Source: Pleurodeles waltl
Lineage: Eukaryota > Chordata > Amphibia > Caudata > Salamandridae
Reading direction: 5' to 3'
Assembly (NCBI RefSeq): GCF_031143425.1
Contig: NC_090451.1
Span: forward strand, 352,168,339 to 352,232,338
Length of the DNA: 64,000 nucleotides
Part shown: positions 1-12,405 of the stretch, one piece after another
How the letters are laid out: the number at the start of each line of letters is the position of its first letter
Numbering within the stretch: position 1 is the stretch's first letter
The notes under the pieces: generated by a model
Told to the model about the DNA's origin: nothing
The model's input: only the letters and a program-made list of their open reading frames with translations
Databases searched by the model: none
Program-made: the position numbers and the translations under genes

Positions 1-631
1 ATTTTTGATACCAAACTTCCCAGACTTCAGTGGAGCCATCATGGAGCTGTGGAGTCCGTAATGACAAACTCCCAAACCATGTACTTTATATGACCACACT
101 GCACTTACAATGTCTACGAATGGACTTAGACACTGTAGGGGCATATTGCTAATGCAGCAATGCCCTCACCTGTGGTATAGTGGACCCTGCCTTGGGGCTG
201 TACGGCCTGCTAGAGGGGTGACTTACCTATGCCACAGGGAGTGGTTTGTGGACATGGCACCCTGAGAGAGGTGCCATGTTGACTTTGTCTTTTTTTCCCC
301 ACCAGCACACACAAGCTGCAATGGCAGTGTGCCTTGGCCAGGTGAGGGGTACCCCAGGGTGCCATAATACATGCTGCAGCCTTTAGGAACCTTCCCTGGT
401 CACAGGACCGTTGGTACCATGGGTACCTTAGACAAGGGACTTAACTATGTGCCAGGGGTGTGCTAGTTGTGGGAACAGTGGTACAGTTTGTGGGAATGAA
501 CACTGGTGCTGGGGCCTAGTTAGCAGGATCTCAGCCCACTTTCAGTCAAGTCAGCATCAATATCAGGCAAAAAGTGTGTGTGTGTGTTTGGGGGGGCGGG
601 GTAACCATGCCAAAAGTAGCACTTTCCTACA
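1..631 (-). repeat. Partial LTR, Gmr1-type LTR relative (family D)
   Basis: Read on the minus strand this begins TGTAGGAAAGTGC at 631 and runs off the window edge. The reverse complement matches, block by block, the first ~600 bases of the LTR at 12406-15002 (GGCATGGTTACCCC, the GCTAAC.AGGCCCCAGCACCAGTG block, the GGTACCCCTGGTACCA block, and the TGTGTGCTGGTGGG block), so it is the 5' part of a related LTR. It also holds the 'gataccaaacttcccag' island (7-23) that recurs in other LTRs of the window. It is inserted in DIRS recombinase sequence; its far end and target duplication lie outside the window. Confidence 0.75.
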
Positions 632-891
632 GACCATCTCCTGTTGGGTCGTGCTCTGCATTAGGATTTGCTATTCTTTGGCAAAAAAAACCCTCTTACG
701 ATTTGCTTGTTCCTTCTAGCTGAGTAAAAGCTGCGACCACTACATTAGCACTTGGAGTTCCAGTCCTGGGCATCTGTTAGGCAGCCATGTGGGCCTCATT
801 GCACACGTTCACAAAACACTACTACCTGGACAATCAGGTCCATAGTGATGGGCACTTCGCCCATTCGATGCTGCAGGACTTTTTGATCTAA
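632..891 (+). pseudogene. DIRS tyrosine recombinase, C-terminal fragment
   Basis: In one plus-strand frame the stretch reads as the end of a DIRS-type tyrosine recombinase. After a stop at the expected HxxR region come AATTTLALGVPVLGIC, a stop, then AAMWASLHTFTKHYYLD and a natural stop at 889-891. The HTFTKHYYLD box is the DIRS signature carrying the nucleophilic tyrosine; the same box occurs as HTFTQHYFLD at about 32,858-32,888. Two in-frame stops and loss of everything upstream (replaced by the LTR ending at 631) make it a dead fragment. In life the protein would integrate a circular cDNA by site-specific recombination, without target duplication. Confidence 0.7.
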
Positions 892-1106
892 AATCTGTTT
901 CACAGACCCACCTCTGGGGAGCTGTTGCTTGGGTATCTATTTCAAGGTAAGGAATCGGTTACCTTCTGTAACGCCTTATCTCATAGAGCGACTGTCTAGC
1001 CACAAATTCCTTACCAATTCACCCATCCTCCCCGCTCTGCGAGCTGATTTTAGGGCCATGGCACTCCCCTTTTTCTGGGCCCTAGTGTTCCACACTAGTG
1101 GTCAGT
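892..1106 (+). mobile_element. DIRS element 3' non-coding end (left piece)
   Basis: This directly follows the recombinase stop and contains GGTAAGGAAT and CCTTCTGTAACGCCTTATCTC, of the style of DIRS terminal and internal complementary repeats. It is interrupted at 1106 by the family C LTR and resumes at 3956 (to about 4010, up to CAGACAATAG), as shown by the TCAGT duplication. Assignment to DIRS rests on position and style, since the matching left end is not in the window. Confidence 0.45.
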
Positions 1107-3955
1107 TGTAGGAAAGTACAACTTTTTGGCATGTTACCCCCAATTTCTGAATGATGTCAGTTTGTTTTTCACTGTGTCACTGAGATCCTGCTAATCAGGA
1201 CCCCAGTGCTCATGCTCTCTTTGCTTCTAAATTTGTCACTACATTCTGGTAACTCAGTATTTCACTCCAAATTGGCATACTGGTCCCCCCTTATAAGTCC
1301 ATAGTATGTGGTACCTAGTTACCCAGGGAATTGGGGTTCCAGGGGATTCCTATGGGCTGCAGCATTTCTTTTGCCACCAATAGGGAGCCCATGTAAAGGC
1401 TTCTACGGGACTGCCATTTGACCCTGTGTGAAATAGTGCATGCACTATTTCATATCCATTTTCATTGCACCAGGTCGCTTATACGTCACCTATATATGTG
1501 GTCTTTCAGTCCTGAAGGCTGGGTGCAAAGTACCTGTGTGTGAGGACACCCCTGCACTAGCAGAGGTGCCCCCATGTTGTCCAGGCCCATTTTCCTAGAC
1601 TTCGTGAGTGCAGGGATGCCATTTATATGCGTGCACTGGACATAGGTCAATAGCTATGTCCAGCTTCACAATGGTAACCCCCGAATATGGCCATGTAAGG
1701 TGTCTAACAACTGGGTATTGTACCCAGTATTGGTTGCACAATCCCATCCACTCTGGGGGCTCCACAGTGTTCCCCCAGTACTGCCATATCAGCCTTCTGA
1801 GGTTTTCCAGGCAGCCTCAGCTCCTGCCATCTCATAGACATGCTTCTGCCCTCCTGTGGCTTGAGCAGCTCAATCCCAGGAAGGTAAAACAAAGCATTTC
1901 CTTTGGGAGAGGGGTGTTACACCCTCTCTTTTTGGAAATAGGTGTTACGGGCATGGGAGGGGTATCCTCCCAGAGCCTCTGGAAATGCTTTGAAGGGCAC
2001 AGATGGTGCACTCCTTGCATAATCCAGTCTACACTGGTTCAGGGACCCCTAGTCCTTGCTCTGGTGTGAAACTGGACAAAGAAAAGGGGAGTGACCACTC
2101 CCCTGTCAATCACCACCCCAGGGGTGGTGCCCAGAGCTCCTCCAGAGTGTCCCTGGGTTTTTTCATCTTGGATTCCAAGGTGGTGGGGCACTCTGGGAGC
2201 ATCTGCGTGGCCAGTGCCAGCAGGTGACGTCAGAGATCCCTCCTGATAGATGCTTACCTGATTAGCCCTGAGAGGGGGATTGGTCACCTATTTAGGGTCT
2301 CTCCTCTGAGTGTTTCTTCAGATTCGGTTTGCAAGACTTCAGCAGGAATCCTCTGCCTCCTTTACTTCAACTTCTACCGACCTAACAACCGCTGACCGCT
2401 TCAGGAACTCTACCAAACTGCAACAAGGAAGCTAAGACGACTTCTGCAACATTATATCTTCAGCTCCTGCCAGCAATTGTAACAGTTTCCAGGTTGTGCA
2501 TCCTCCGAGGACTGCCTGGCTTCAGACTGCACCAGAAGAATTGAAGGAATCTCCTGTGGAGTGATGGAGTCACTTCCCTGCTTCAGCAGGCACCTCTCTG
2601 CAGCGACAACTAGTGGCTTGGGTCCCGTCTCCAGATGACAAGCATGGATCCAGCAACACAGGTGGTGGACTAAAGGGACTCTGACAGTACCAACGTCCAG
2701 CTGTCCAACTTTGGTGAAGGTAAGAGCTTGCCTCCCCACGCAAGACAGTACCCCAGTGCACCTCGTGACTTGCAGTTGCCAAGGCTTGTGTGCGACCTTC
2801 CAAGAAGTTCTTCGTGCACAGCACAGCTTAGGCCCCCAGTACTCCATCCAGCGATGCACAGCTTCCTGAGTGGTTCTCCAGCAGCGTGGGAATCCTTTGT
2901 GTCTTGTTGCATGGGCCTCCATTTGCCCCTTCTTTGTCCCCATGCTGTGGGACTCCTGTGCGTGCTGCCTGGTCTTCTGAGGGCTCTCTGATTAGCTGAT
3001 AGCCCCCTCTGTCTCCCCTTTCTGGTTGAAGGCCACCAGGACCCTCCTGATCCCGGGCATTGCCATTTTCCGCTAACTGCGAGTTTTGCATGAGCCAAGG
3101 CTTGTTGGCGGAATCCAGCGACGCAAACCAGACTGCATTCATCCATCCGGCGTGGGACATCTTCTGCACCTACCAGAAACCCGCATCTCTCTTCTTTGGT
3201 GCAATACTGACTTTGTCTACTTAAAGGTGGTTCTTCTTTTGCACCTTCATCCGGGTTAGCAGGGGCTCCTGTTCTCCCTGGACTCTTCAGTGCTTCTTGG
3301 ACTTGGTCCCCTTCTTCCACAGGTCTTCAGGTCCAGGAATCCATTGTTGGTGTTTTGCAGTCTCTTCTGGTTCTTGCATAATCTTCTATCACGACTTCTT
3401 GTGTGTTTCAGGAAACTTACTGTGATTTACTCCTGTTTTCCTGGGCTCTGAGGTTGGGTCTATTATTAACCTTTGGTGTTTTCTTACAATCCCAGCACCC
3501 CTATACACACTACACTTGCTCAGGTGGGGACCATGCCACTATTTTAGTATATGGTTTATGTTCCCCTTAGGCCCATTGCAACCTATTGTGATTTTCACTG
3601 TTTTCTGACTATTCCCTTACCTGCTTTTGGTTACTAGTGTATATATTGTGTATTTTACTTACCTCCTAAGGGAGTAGTCTCCAAAGTATTTTTGACATTG
3701 TGTCACTAAAATAAAGTACCTTTATTTTTGTAACACTGAGTATTGTCTTTCATGTATGTGAGTACTGTGTGACTACAGTGGTAATGCAAGAGTTTTGCAT
3801 GTCTACTAGTTCAGCCTTGGCTGCTCTGCCTACAGCTACCTCTAGACAGCCTGCCATCTAGACACTGACTACATTTCACTAATGAGGGATAACTGGACCT
3901 GGTATAATGTGTAAGTACCTTTGGTACCCACTGCAAACAAGGCCATCCTCCTGCA
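1107..3955 (+). mobile_element. Solo LTR, family C (2.85 kb), sense +
   Basis: It starts TGTAGGAAAGTAC and ends CATCCTCCTGCA, with a perfect 5-bp target duplication TCAGT at 1102-1106 and 3956-3960. A polyadenylation signal AATAAA (3710-3715) lies in sense near the right end. The same sequence recurs in reverse at 11876-22227 (interrupted), 54392-57790 and 58596-61881, and as a 3' fragment at 26490-27201. No internal retroelement coding follows, so it is a solo LTR or an LTR-like non-autonomous element; a recombined solo LTR is more likely. The small open frames inside (for example 2452-3320, -) are not conserved as proteins between copies. Confidence 0.85.
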
Positions 3956-4010
3956 TCAGTGGCTCCGCACTTTAGCCGAGGACTGAGGAATCAAATCTGC
4001 CTTCAGACAA

Positions 4011-4607
4011 TAGTCAAATATTGGTTAGAATGATTTCAGCCCACAATGAAGGATTTGCACCAGTACCATTGGGCCCTTGAGCTTGTGAATTATTAAGTTA
4101 TGAAATTGCATTCAGAATTTCTTCCTGAGTCAACTTTGAGTTGCACTAAGGGAGATAAAATCCCATGTCAAGGGACTTTTATCAGCTAAAATATATAACC
4201 TATCGAAGTAGGCACTCCAGTTCTCTTAGTCTATTGGAATATGTTTTTAGTACTATCCTTACCCAGGTGTTTTGCTGTCTAATACCAAAATATATGCATG
4301 TTCCCATTATTTACTGTGGTCTGTAGTGAAAACCAGAATTTTGCCACTTTGTTGTTAATTAATTTACTTTGGGGCTTAGTGTATTTAACACTTAGAGGTA
4401 GTTTCATTTTAAGTTGTAACAACAATTTAACAAGTTTGATCTAACCGAGAAAACATCTCTTAGACAACGTAATAAATCTTCAAAAACGAATAGTTAAACT
4501 AGTAGAGGAAACCTTTAAAATTTGTTGTAACCGTTTTGTTACATGATCACCTAAATTATCTTTCTAAATGTATATGCCACCAAAACTACATCTTAATACA
4601 AAAGGGT
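4011..4607 (-). pseudogene. Degenerate LINE reverse transcriptase fragment
   Basis: On the minus strand around 4130-4020 a frame reads EEILNAIS, a stop, then LNNSQAQGPNGTGANPSLW. This matches the start of non-LTR reverse transcriptases (E-I-x-x-A-I-x-x-L-K-x-x-K-A-P-G-P-D-G). The rest of the stretch is AT-rich with many stops. It is the downstream half of a LINE whose endonuclease end lies at 24177-24625; the family B LTR and everything nested in it (4608-24171) separate the two. The clade is uncertain. Assignment rests on one motif and on the collinearity with the endonuclease piece. Confidence 0.45.
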
Positions 4608-6998
4608 TGTTAGAAATGGGGTCCCTGGTTGGCAGTCAGTATGCACTCTGTCCAAGCAGGGACCCTCACTGTAGTCAGGGTAAGGGAGGTGGACACCTAG
4701 GATGATCCCTGCTCAATCCCTTGGTAGCTTGGCACAAACAGTCAGGCTTATTTCAGAGGCAATGCGTAAAGTATTTGTATAATCACACACAGTAACACAG
4801 TGTAAACACCACAAAAGGACTCAACACCAGGTTAGAAAAATAGCCACTATTTATCTGAGTAAAACAAGACCAGAATTACAAAAATCCAACATACGCAAGC
4901 AAAGTTATAATTTTTTAAAGATTAAACTACAATATAGCGCTTGGAAACACAAATGCTTCGAATTGGTGATATCACGGCATCTTGACTGAGTCGTTCTCAA
5001 CAATCCGATGCTAATGGCATTGGTCACGGAGTCGCATGGACCCCCAGGTAAAGTACCTTGTGAAAATGAGGAAACAAGCTGGTGCACAGAGTCGGGGATC
5101 AAGGCTTGGCTGGATCCGGTATGGCGTCCGTGTGAAGCATTGGATCTGCGTACTGCCAGTGGGGTCAATATCCAGCGGTCACGGTGTGGTGCAGTGAAAT
5201 CGGGTGTCACGGACGTCGGTGACATGACACTTCGAGACTCAGAGTTGTGGAGTTCAGCTAGGCAGCGTCGGGCTTGTGGGTTCGTTGCACTCCAGCGAGG
5301 ACCACGGCTTCAGTTGCAGGCAGCATCGCAGGATCTGGCAGCGGCGTCAGTCCGGAGTCGTCCGAAGTCAGTGAACTTGGTAGTTCTTGTTTTTTTACCA
5401 GTTTCTACTTTCAAGGGCCAAGGGACTGGATTAGGCACCACTTGGCAGGGTAGGAGTCTCAGCAAAGAGTCCAGGTGCTGGCAGAGGAAGTCTTTGATGG
5501 CCCTGAGACTTCAGAACAGGGGTAAGCTCAGTCCAAGCCCTTGGAGAAACTTCACAAGCAGGGTACACAGCAAAGTCCAGTCTTTGTCCTCTCTAAGGCA
5601 GAAGCAGCAACTGCAGACCAACCCAGCAAAGCACACTCAGCAAAGGGGCAGTACTCCTCCTCCAGCTCTTCTCCTTGGCAGAGGTTCTTCTTGGTTCCAG
5701 AAGTATGCTAAAAATCTGGGATGTTGGGTCCTCTACTACAATTTTCTGCCTTTGAAGTAGGCAAACTTCAAAGGAAAGTCTGTTGTTGACAAGATCATGC
5801 CTTGGCCTGGCACCAGACACACACCAGGGTGTTGAAGAGTGCAGTGTGTGAAGACATGCACAGCCCATTCATGTGTAAGTAGTGTCAGTTCTTCCCTCCC
5901 CACTATAGCACAAGAGACTCATCAGGATATGTAGACTACAACCCATCTCCCTTTGGGTCACTGTCTAGAGGGGAATTCACACCAGCCCAACTGTCAGTCT
6001 GACTCAGATGTAAAATACACAGGCAGACAGAGGCACAGAATGGTTTAAGAAAGAAAATGCCCACTTTCTAAAAGTGGCATTTTCAAACTGACAATCTAAA
6101 AACAAACTATCCCAAAACATGGGGGGGCGTGGCCGGCAAGATGGCTGATCAGCAGCACTAGACGAGAGCTCCTGACCCCGGCTCATTAATCCTGCATGAT
6201 CCTGTTACCCCGGACCCCCGTGGACCAGGCGGTTGGGTCCTGGAGTCCTCTGGAGTGGAGGGGAGGACCTGGAGAGCAGCGGGGGAGAAAATAAAACTGT
6301 GCCAGTCGCGGAAATCAGGCAGCAGGGGAGCGCGTGGGAAGAGCGTCTGACCCCAAGATGGCGGCCGCGATCTGAAATGTGGCAAAAATCGTCCGTATGA
6401 GGCAGTGGAGCGGTGCCATTTTGAGGAGGATGATTCTGAAGGGGGGCCCCTCAAGGTGAGGGGCCCCCTCACCTTGCCTCACACTAAGCCTTCGATTGGA
6501 CTTTGGCACCACGCCCCCCCCCCTCTCACCCTCCCCCCGAAGGTGGATGCAGAGCTGGAGTTGGGCCTCCCTGCTGGATTGGAGGCCCATTGTGGTGGTT
6601 GGGGCGGCAGTGGAGTGCTGTTTGCTTCCCTCCTGCGGGGGGTGCTGACGTTTGGGGCTTACAGCGCTGCATTGGGCATACAGTGGCAGCTGGAATCGTC
6701 GCTGGACTGGTTTTTGAGGATGCATTCCCCTGCAATGGTGATCTTACTAGTGATCCTGGGTTGGCCAGTTCTGGAATGCGAGACTAGCAAGCTGTGAATT
6801 GGATACGTCGGATCGAGTGCGATGCTTGAGCTGCTCCTACATGTGCTGGCACCCCACTCCTGTGGGGGCAGGGGGTTAGAGACTGAGTGGTGTTGGGTGG
6901 TGAGGATACGGAGCGTGACTGCCTGCCCTGCACCTGGAAGGATTGAGCCTGGCATTAGGTGTGTTCCTTCGTAACTGCCATTTCATCCGGTGGATACC

Positions 6999-8105
6999 AT
7001 GGGCAAGGAGAGAACGAATAAGGGTACGCAGCAAACTCGGATGGACCAATACACAGAGCAAAATTCGGGTGCGACTCTACAAAAAGATCCCCCTTGGAGA
7101 AGGGAGCGGAACCCACCGGGGTGCAAATCCTGGCTGCCATGGAGTTCTCACGGCATGCAATGCATACTCAGATTGCTGCCATAGCAGTTGATATCAACCT
7201 GCTACGAACAGATTTAAGAGTGGTGGCGGAACGCTCGGGTGGCCACTGAGAAACAAGTGATGAGCCTGCAATCTGAGATGGACACGCTGAAGGCCTTGGT
7301 GGCCATCTTTGAAGCTAAAACACAGAAACTGGAAGCAAGGGTCGAAGATGTGGAAGGTAGGGCGAGGCAGTGTAACCTCCGTATAGTGGTCTCTCCCGAA
7401 GTAGTGGAGGGGGCGAATGTTGAGGCTTTCCTGGAAGACTGGATCCGTAAAACGTTGCCTGAAGCCCCCTTATCGGATGTATTTGTGGTGGAACGTGCGC
7501 ACAGGGCCTTAGCAGCGCCGCCGCCTGGAGGCCATCAACAAACTATTGTAGCCAAGGTGCTTAACTATAGAGACCAAGATGTAATTTTGCAGGAGGTGCG
7601 CAAACATGGAGATCCTACATTTGAAAATCACACCATCCATTTTTTCCCTGACTACACCAGGATGGTGCAGCTCCAGAGACAAGCATTTACTGGTGTTAAA
7701 CATAAGCTAAAAGAGCTGGGCCATACTTATATGCTGCTGTATCCAGCCAAGTTGAAAGTTCTCCATGCGGGTCGCTCGCATTTCTTTCAATCTCCTGAAG
7801 CGGCTTGGGACTGGTTGGAGCTGAATGAAGTGGCGGGAAAACCGGACTCCCTGGTTGGAGAGAGTGACAGGAGACCCCGAGGGACAGCAGAGGTGCATAC
7901 TGCAGCCCGCAGGCGCACCCGACGTCACCGCGCCGGCCGAGGCAGCCGAGTGATTGTTCGTTCAGACGGCACCCTGAGTCTTGAACGTTGGAGACAGGAG
8001 CGAGAGGAGGCTAAACTGTTGGTTCAAACTGTCACGTCCTCTCGCTCCGGGTCCCCCTGTGTTGCAGGCAGACTGTCTCAGGAAGTGGGACCTGAGGTCA
8101 CCTGA
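6999..8105 (+). pseudogene. L1 ORF1p (RNA-binding chaperone), frameshifted
   Basis: ORF1p coats L1 RNA in the cytoplasm and is required for retrotransposition. The ATG at 6999 opens MGKERTNKGTQQ; the frame shifts at about 7095 and again near 7236, after which a long frame runs to 8105. That frame shows a heptad-rich coiled coil (MSLQSEMDTLKALVAIFEAK, about 7260-7320). The RRM/CTD-like part follows, with the L1 hallmark RQCNLRIV (7363 on), a WIRKTLP motif, FFPDYTRMVQLQRQAF, and a basic C-terminus rich in Arg. The layout (coiled coil, RRM, C-terminal domain) and size suit vertebrate L1 ORF1p. At least two indels show the copy is dead. Confidence 0.8.
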
Positions 8106-8719
8106 ATATTTCATTGGCCCTTCTGTTGTGGTTGGAGCCACGCACTTTGGTTTTGGATGATTCTTTGAGGTCTTCCCACTGTTAAATCCTCCTTCTCTCT
8201 CTGACCCTCCCCTCTCCTCTTTGCCGTTGCCTTTGGATGAGAGGTGGCGGGGGTCGGGGTCGATGATTGTTCCTGAGGGAGGTTGCGGAGTGGTGGAACT
8301 GAGCTGGCCTCCCCCTGTTGTTGTTGGTTATATTTGTGGGTACAGTGTGTGTGCAGGCTGGACGATTGGCGTGTGGCAGAGTGTCGGATCGCAGACTGGA
8401 CCTGAATCTAGCTATTGAGGGGGAACACCTCCCCCTTCTGGACTATAGAAGTGAAAGCGGGGTACACACACAATTGGGCAGCCACTAGTTGTGGGAGGGG
8501 TTTACCCAGGGTGGGATGGGGACATTTTATGTAGATTCTTGTTTGAGTTGGAGTTCTGTATTTGACACTGTAAGCACTGTGGGTGTTCTTCTGCTTAGGG
8601 GGAACGACTTACCTGGTTGCGCGTGCGCCGAACCAGGGGATTGTGCTGTGGGGGCTGCGTGTGTGGATGGCGGGGGAACGGCCCGGAGATGTGATGGGGC
8701 GTGTGGGATGGATTAGACT

Positions 8720-11700
8720 ATGGTGGGTACCTTGACACGCATAGTTACGTGGAATGTTAGGGGATTAAACTCCTTTGTGAAGTGCTATAGAGTACATACG
8801 TATCTTAGGCGGCTTGGCGTAAATATTGCTCTCCTACTGGAGACTCATTTGGTTGAGAATGAAGCGCAAACAGTGCAGAAAAAGTGGAGGGGGCAGCTAT
8901 ATTCAGCAACCTATTACTCCTACGCTAGAGGGGTTTCTGTCTGGGTGGCCTCTGGGACTCCCTTTATATTACAAAGCCTAAAAGCAGATGTGCAGGGGTA
9001 ATACATATTTCTGCACGGCACACTAGATAGCCGTGAGATCTGTCTGTTGAATATCGACACCCCTAACACTGATGATACGGGGTTCTATCATCAGCTCCAA
9101 CAGGAATTAATATTTTATTCTGGGATACCCATCCTGTGGGCTGGTGACTTTAATTGCGTCCTAGATGGAGCGCTAGATAGGGACCTCCCCGAAAATGAAT
9201 ATGAAAACTCATCTAACTGCCAAACTGCAGAACGTTATAAGGAATCTCCGCTTTGTAGTTGTGTGGAGAGAAATGTATCCCTCGTCTAGAGTATTTCCGT
9301 GTTACACGCCCACCCATGGGGTTACAGCTGTTTGGATAGATTTCTCCTAGCCAATGCTGGCTCCCTGGACATTCGCTGAGTTGTCTTACCAGTCCCGGTT
9401 TTTGTCGGACCATGCCCCCCTCCTCGTGGAGTGTGCAACACACATGCCCAGACCTGTGATTCCCCCTGTGGCGGTTGCGTCCAGACTTACTAGGCGATCC
9501 GGAATACAAAAAAGATCTCCAGGATGTGCTAGTTGGATACTTTCATACAAATTGGGGCACGGCAGGGACTCAAGGCTTGGAATGGGAGGCACTGAATGTA
9601 GTTATTGGAGGGGAAAGCCTTACTAAAACATATGGAATCAGGCAGCGCCTGGACCGGGAGCTCAGACGGCAGGAGGAAGTGTTGGCAGCCATACAGCTCC
9701 AAGTTGATAGTGGCGACGCTTCGGAGGCAGATTGCCTTGAGGTGCGAGGTAGAATTATGGACCTCTGGGATAGACTAGAGAATTATGTCTATAGACAACG
9801 GCTATTCCGGGAAGGAGACCGCTCCGGGCGTATGTTGGCTTGGCTCCTCTGGCGAGAGAGGCCCATTCCCATTGTCCAGATGCTCCGCGGCTCTTCTGGG
9901 GAAAGGATTTTAGGGCAGTTGAGGGGTGAATGCGCACCTGCGTGAGCACTTGCGAGTTATCTATACCTCACCATGGAGAGTGGGCAAGACCCAGGTTCAG
10001 GAGTATTTGGATGGTCTCTGGTTGCCTCGCCTTACGGCAGCCCAGGTGGTGAAATTGGAGGGAGAGATTTCATTGGAAGACCTAGGAGAGGCGTTGACTG
10101 GTATGGCGACTGGGAAAGCACCTGGTCCGGACGAGTTACCAGTCGAATTTTATCGTACATATTTTGCTGTGCTTCTTCCACGGTTGTTGGAAATACTCCA
10201 TGAGGCGCGAAGTGAGGGTCTGCTACCGGAGCATATGCGAGAAGCTTTGATAGTTATGCTACCAAAGCCAGGAAAGGAGGTTGACAACCTGGGCTTGTAT
10301 AGGTCGTTATCCATGCTGAATGTTGATGTTAAATTACTAGCTAAAGTTTTGGCCTCTCATTTGAGGCGAGTGGTGACGCATTTAGTGCAGGGAGATCACT
10401 TCAGTTTTATGCCGGGGAGGGGGACTCATATGAATATACAGCGCTTATCACACATACTTCACGAGACTCACGGCTCTGCATTTCCTGCAGCGCTAGTGGC
10501 ACTAGATATGGAGAAAGCATTCAACACCTTGTCCTGGGACTGCCTATGGGAGTTGATGCGCAGGATGGGCATTGGTCCTGTCTTCTTATCCTGGGTGCGT
10601 CTTTTGTACTCAGGCCCTGGGCGAGAGTGCGTATGGGGGCGATTGTGTCAGATTTCTTTATTATCGAACGCGGCACACGGCAGGGTTGTCACTTGTCGCC
10701 ACTGCTGTTCGCGTTGGCCATTGAGCCTCTAGCTATTCAATTACGGACTGGCTTGGATAGATGGGGCATCCGTGTGGGGGCGAGACCTCATATAATTTAA
10801 TTGTATGCAGATGATGCACTAGTGTACGTCACAGAACCTGAACGGGCGGTCCCCCTCTTGTTGGGAATGATGGATAATTTTGGGCAGGTGTCGGGCCTCT
10901 GCGTTAACAAACACAAAACTGTGTTATTCCCGATGGCAGGTCTGTCGGTGTTAGAGGCGTCGGAGTTGCCCCAATTGGCCCTATCCTGGGAGACTGAGTC
11001 CTTTTCATATTTAGGCATCCGGGTTGCACACTCGCCGCAATTGCAATTCAATTTAAACATGGGAAGAGTACTGGAGGGCCTCCGTACCTCTGTTCAGTTT
11101 TGGACCTCTCTTCCACTATCCATTATGGGTAGAATCGCACTCAGCAAAATGATCTTGCTGCCTCGTTGCCTGTATGTTATGCAGAATTCACTCTGAGCTC
11201 CCTTTTTCAATATTCCAACAGCTTGATAAATTGCTCTTATCCTTAGTCTGGGCAGGCAAAAGATGTCGAGTCCGCATGGAAGTTTTGAAATTGGACCTGG
11301 CTGATGGTGGCTTGGGACTGCCAGACTTATACGAATACTACTTAGCCAGGTTGCTACATTATGCAGTCCGGTGGTATGAGGATGCGCCCAATTGGGAAAA
11401 GGATTTGTTAGCTGATTCTGTCTGTGTGGAGCGCCTCCTGCATGTACTAATGGTTGGCACTGGGGTTCCGCAAGGTACCCCCTATCAGGTGGAGCAGGTG
11501 TCGAGAGCTTGGGAGAGGGTGGTGGTGCGGGTCCTGCGCAAGGCCCCATACGCGCGCCTGCTTCCCCTGTGGTGGGTCAGACCTTTTGCTAAGGCTGCTG
11601 AGGTAATGGATTTTGCACAGTGGCATGCACGGGGTGGCAATAATGCTGGTGACTTATTTCATAATGGCACGTTCATTACAAGGGATGAGGCAAAATCCTT

Positions 11701-11875
11701 GTTTGGAATAGGTCCAAGGCAGTTCTTACAGTATGCGAATGTCTCGCAGACGGTCAGACGTATTTGGACGTCCTTTCCAGAGGAGCCAGTTGAATCTCGC
11801 CTCTTGGTGTCACTACTTGATCCTGAAGGTGACCATGGTCTGCTATCCCGAACTTACAAAGCTCTCAAGGGTGAC
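8720..11875 (+). pseudogene. L1 ORF2p, endonuclease and reverse transcriptase part
   Basis: ORF2p nicks target DNA and reverse-transcribes L1 RNA there. The ATG at 8720 gives an APE-type endonuclease with VTWNVRGLNS, LLLETHL and WAGDFNCVLD (8720-9290), broken by a stop at 8999. After a damaged linker the reverse transcriptase spans about 9926-11196: GKAPGPDELPVEFY, a fingers block SMLNVDVKLLAKVLASHL, the palm motif ALDMEKAFNTLSWD, RGTRQGCHLSPLLFA, and catalytic YADD at 10804-10815. The thumb/connection region (LADGGLGLPDL) continues to 11875, where an LTR interrupts the frame within YKALKGD. At least five frameshifts or stops separate these blocks. The protein resumes at 22228. Confidence 0.88.
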
Positions 11876-12405
11876 TGTAGGAGGCTGGCCTGGCATATAG
11901 TGGGTACCTTATGGTACTTACACCTTTTGCAAGGTCCAGTTATCCCTTATTAGTAGATTAGTAGTGTTTCTAGCAGCTTAGGCTGATAGAGGTAGCTATA
12001 GCAGAGCAGCTTAGGCTGAACTAGGAGACATGCAAAGCTCCTACTATACCACTTATATAATATAGCACTATATCATAAGAAACACAATACTGAGAGTTAC
12101 TAAAAATAAAGGTACTTTATTTTAGTGGCAATATGCCAAAAGTATTTCAGAGGATATACTCCCTTAGGAGGTAAGTAAAATACACCAAATATACACACAA
12201 ACCAAAATGAGGTAAGTAAACAGTTAGAAAAGTAGTGCAAACACTGTAGAATACAATAGGATGCAATAGGACACAATAGGCCTAGGGGCAACACAAACCA
12301 CATACTCCAAAAGTGGAATGCGAACCACAAATGGACCCCAGGCCTAGTGAAGTGTGTAGAGGGTTGCTGGGAGTGTTAGAAAACACTAAGGGTGTCCAAG
12401 ATACC

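Noticed and set aside
2452..3320. Overlapping minus-strand frames of 163-216 codons in the 1107-3955 LTR
   Set aside because: The corresponding sequence in the other C copies has stops and indels, so there is no conserved protein.
5008..5760. 250-codon open frame in family B LTR
   Set aside because: No recognisable domain, and it lies within non-coding LTR sequence.
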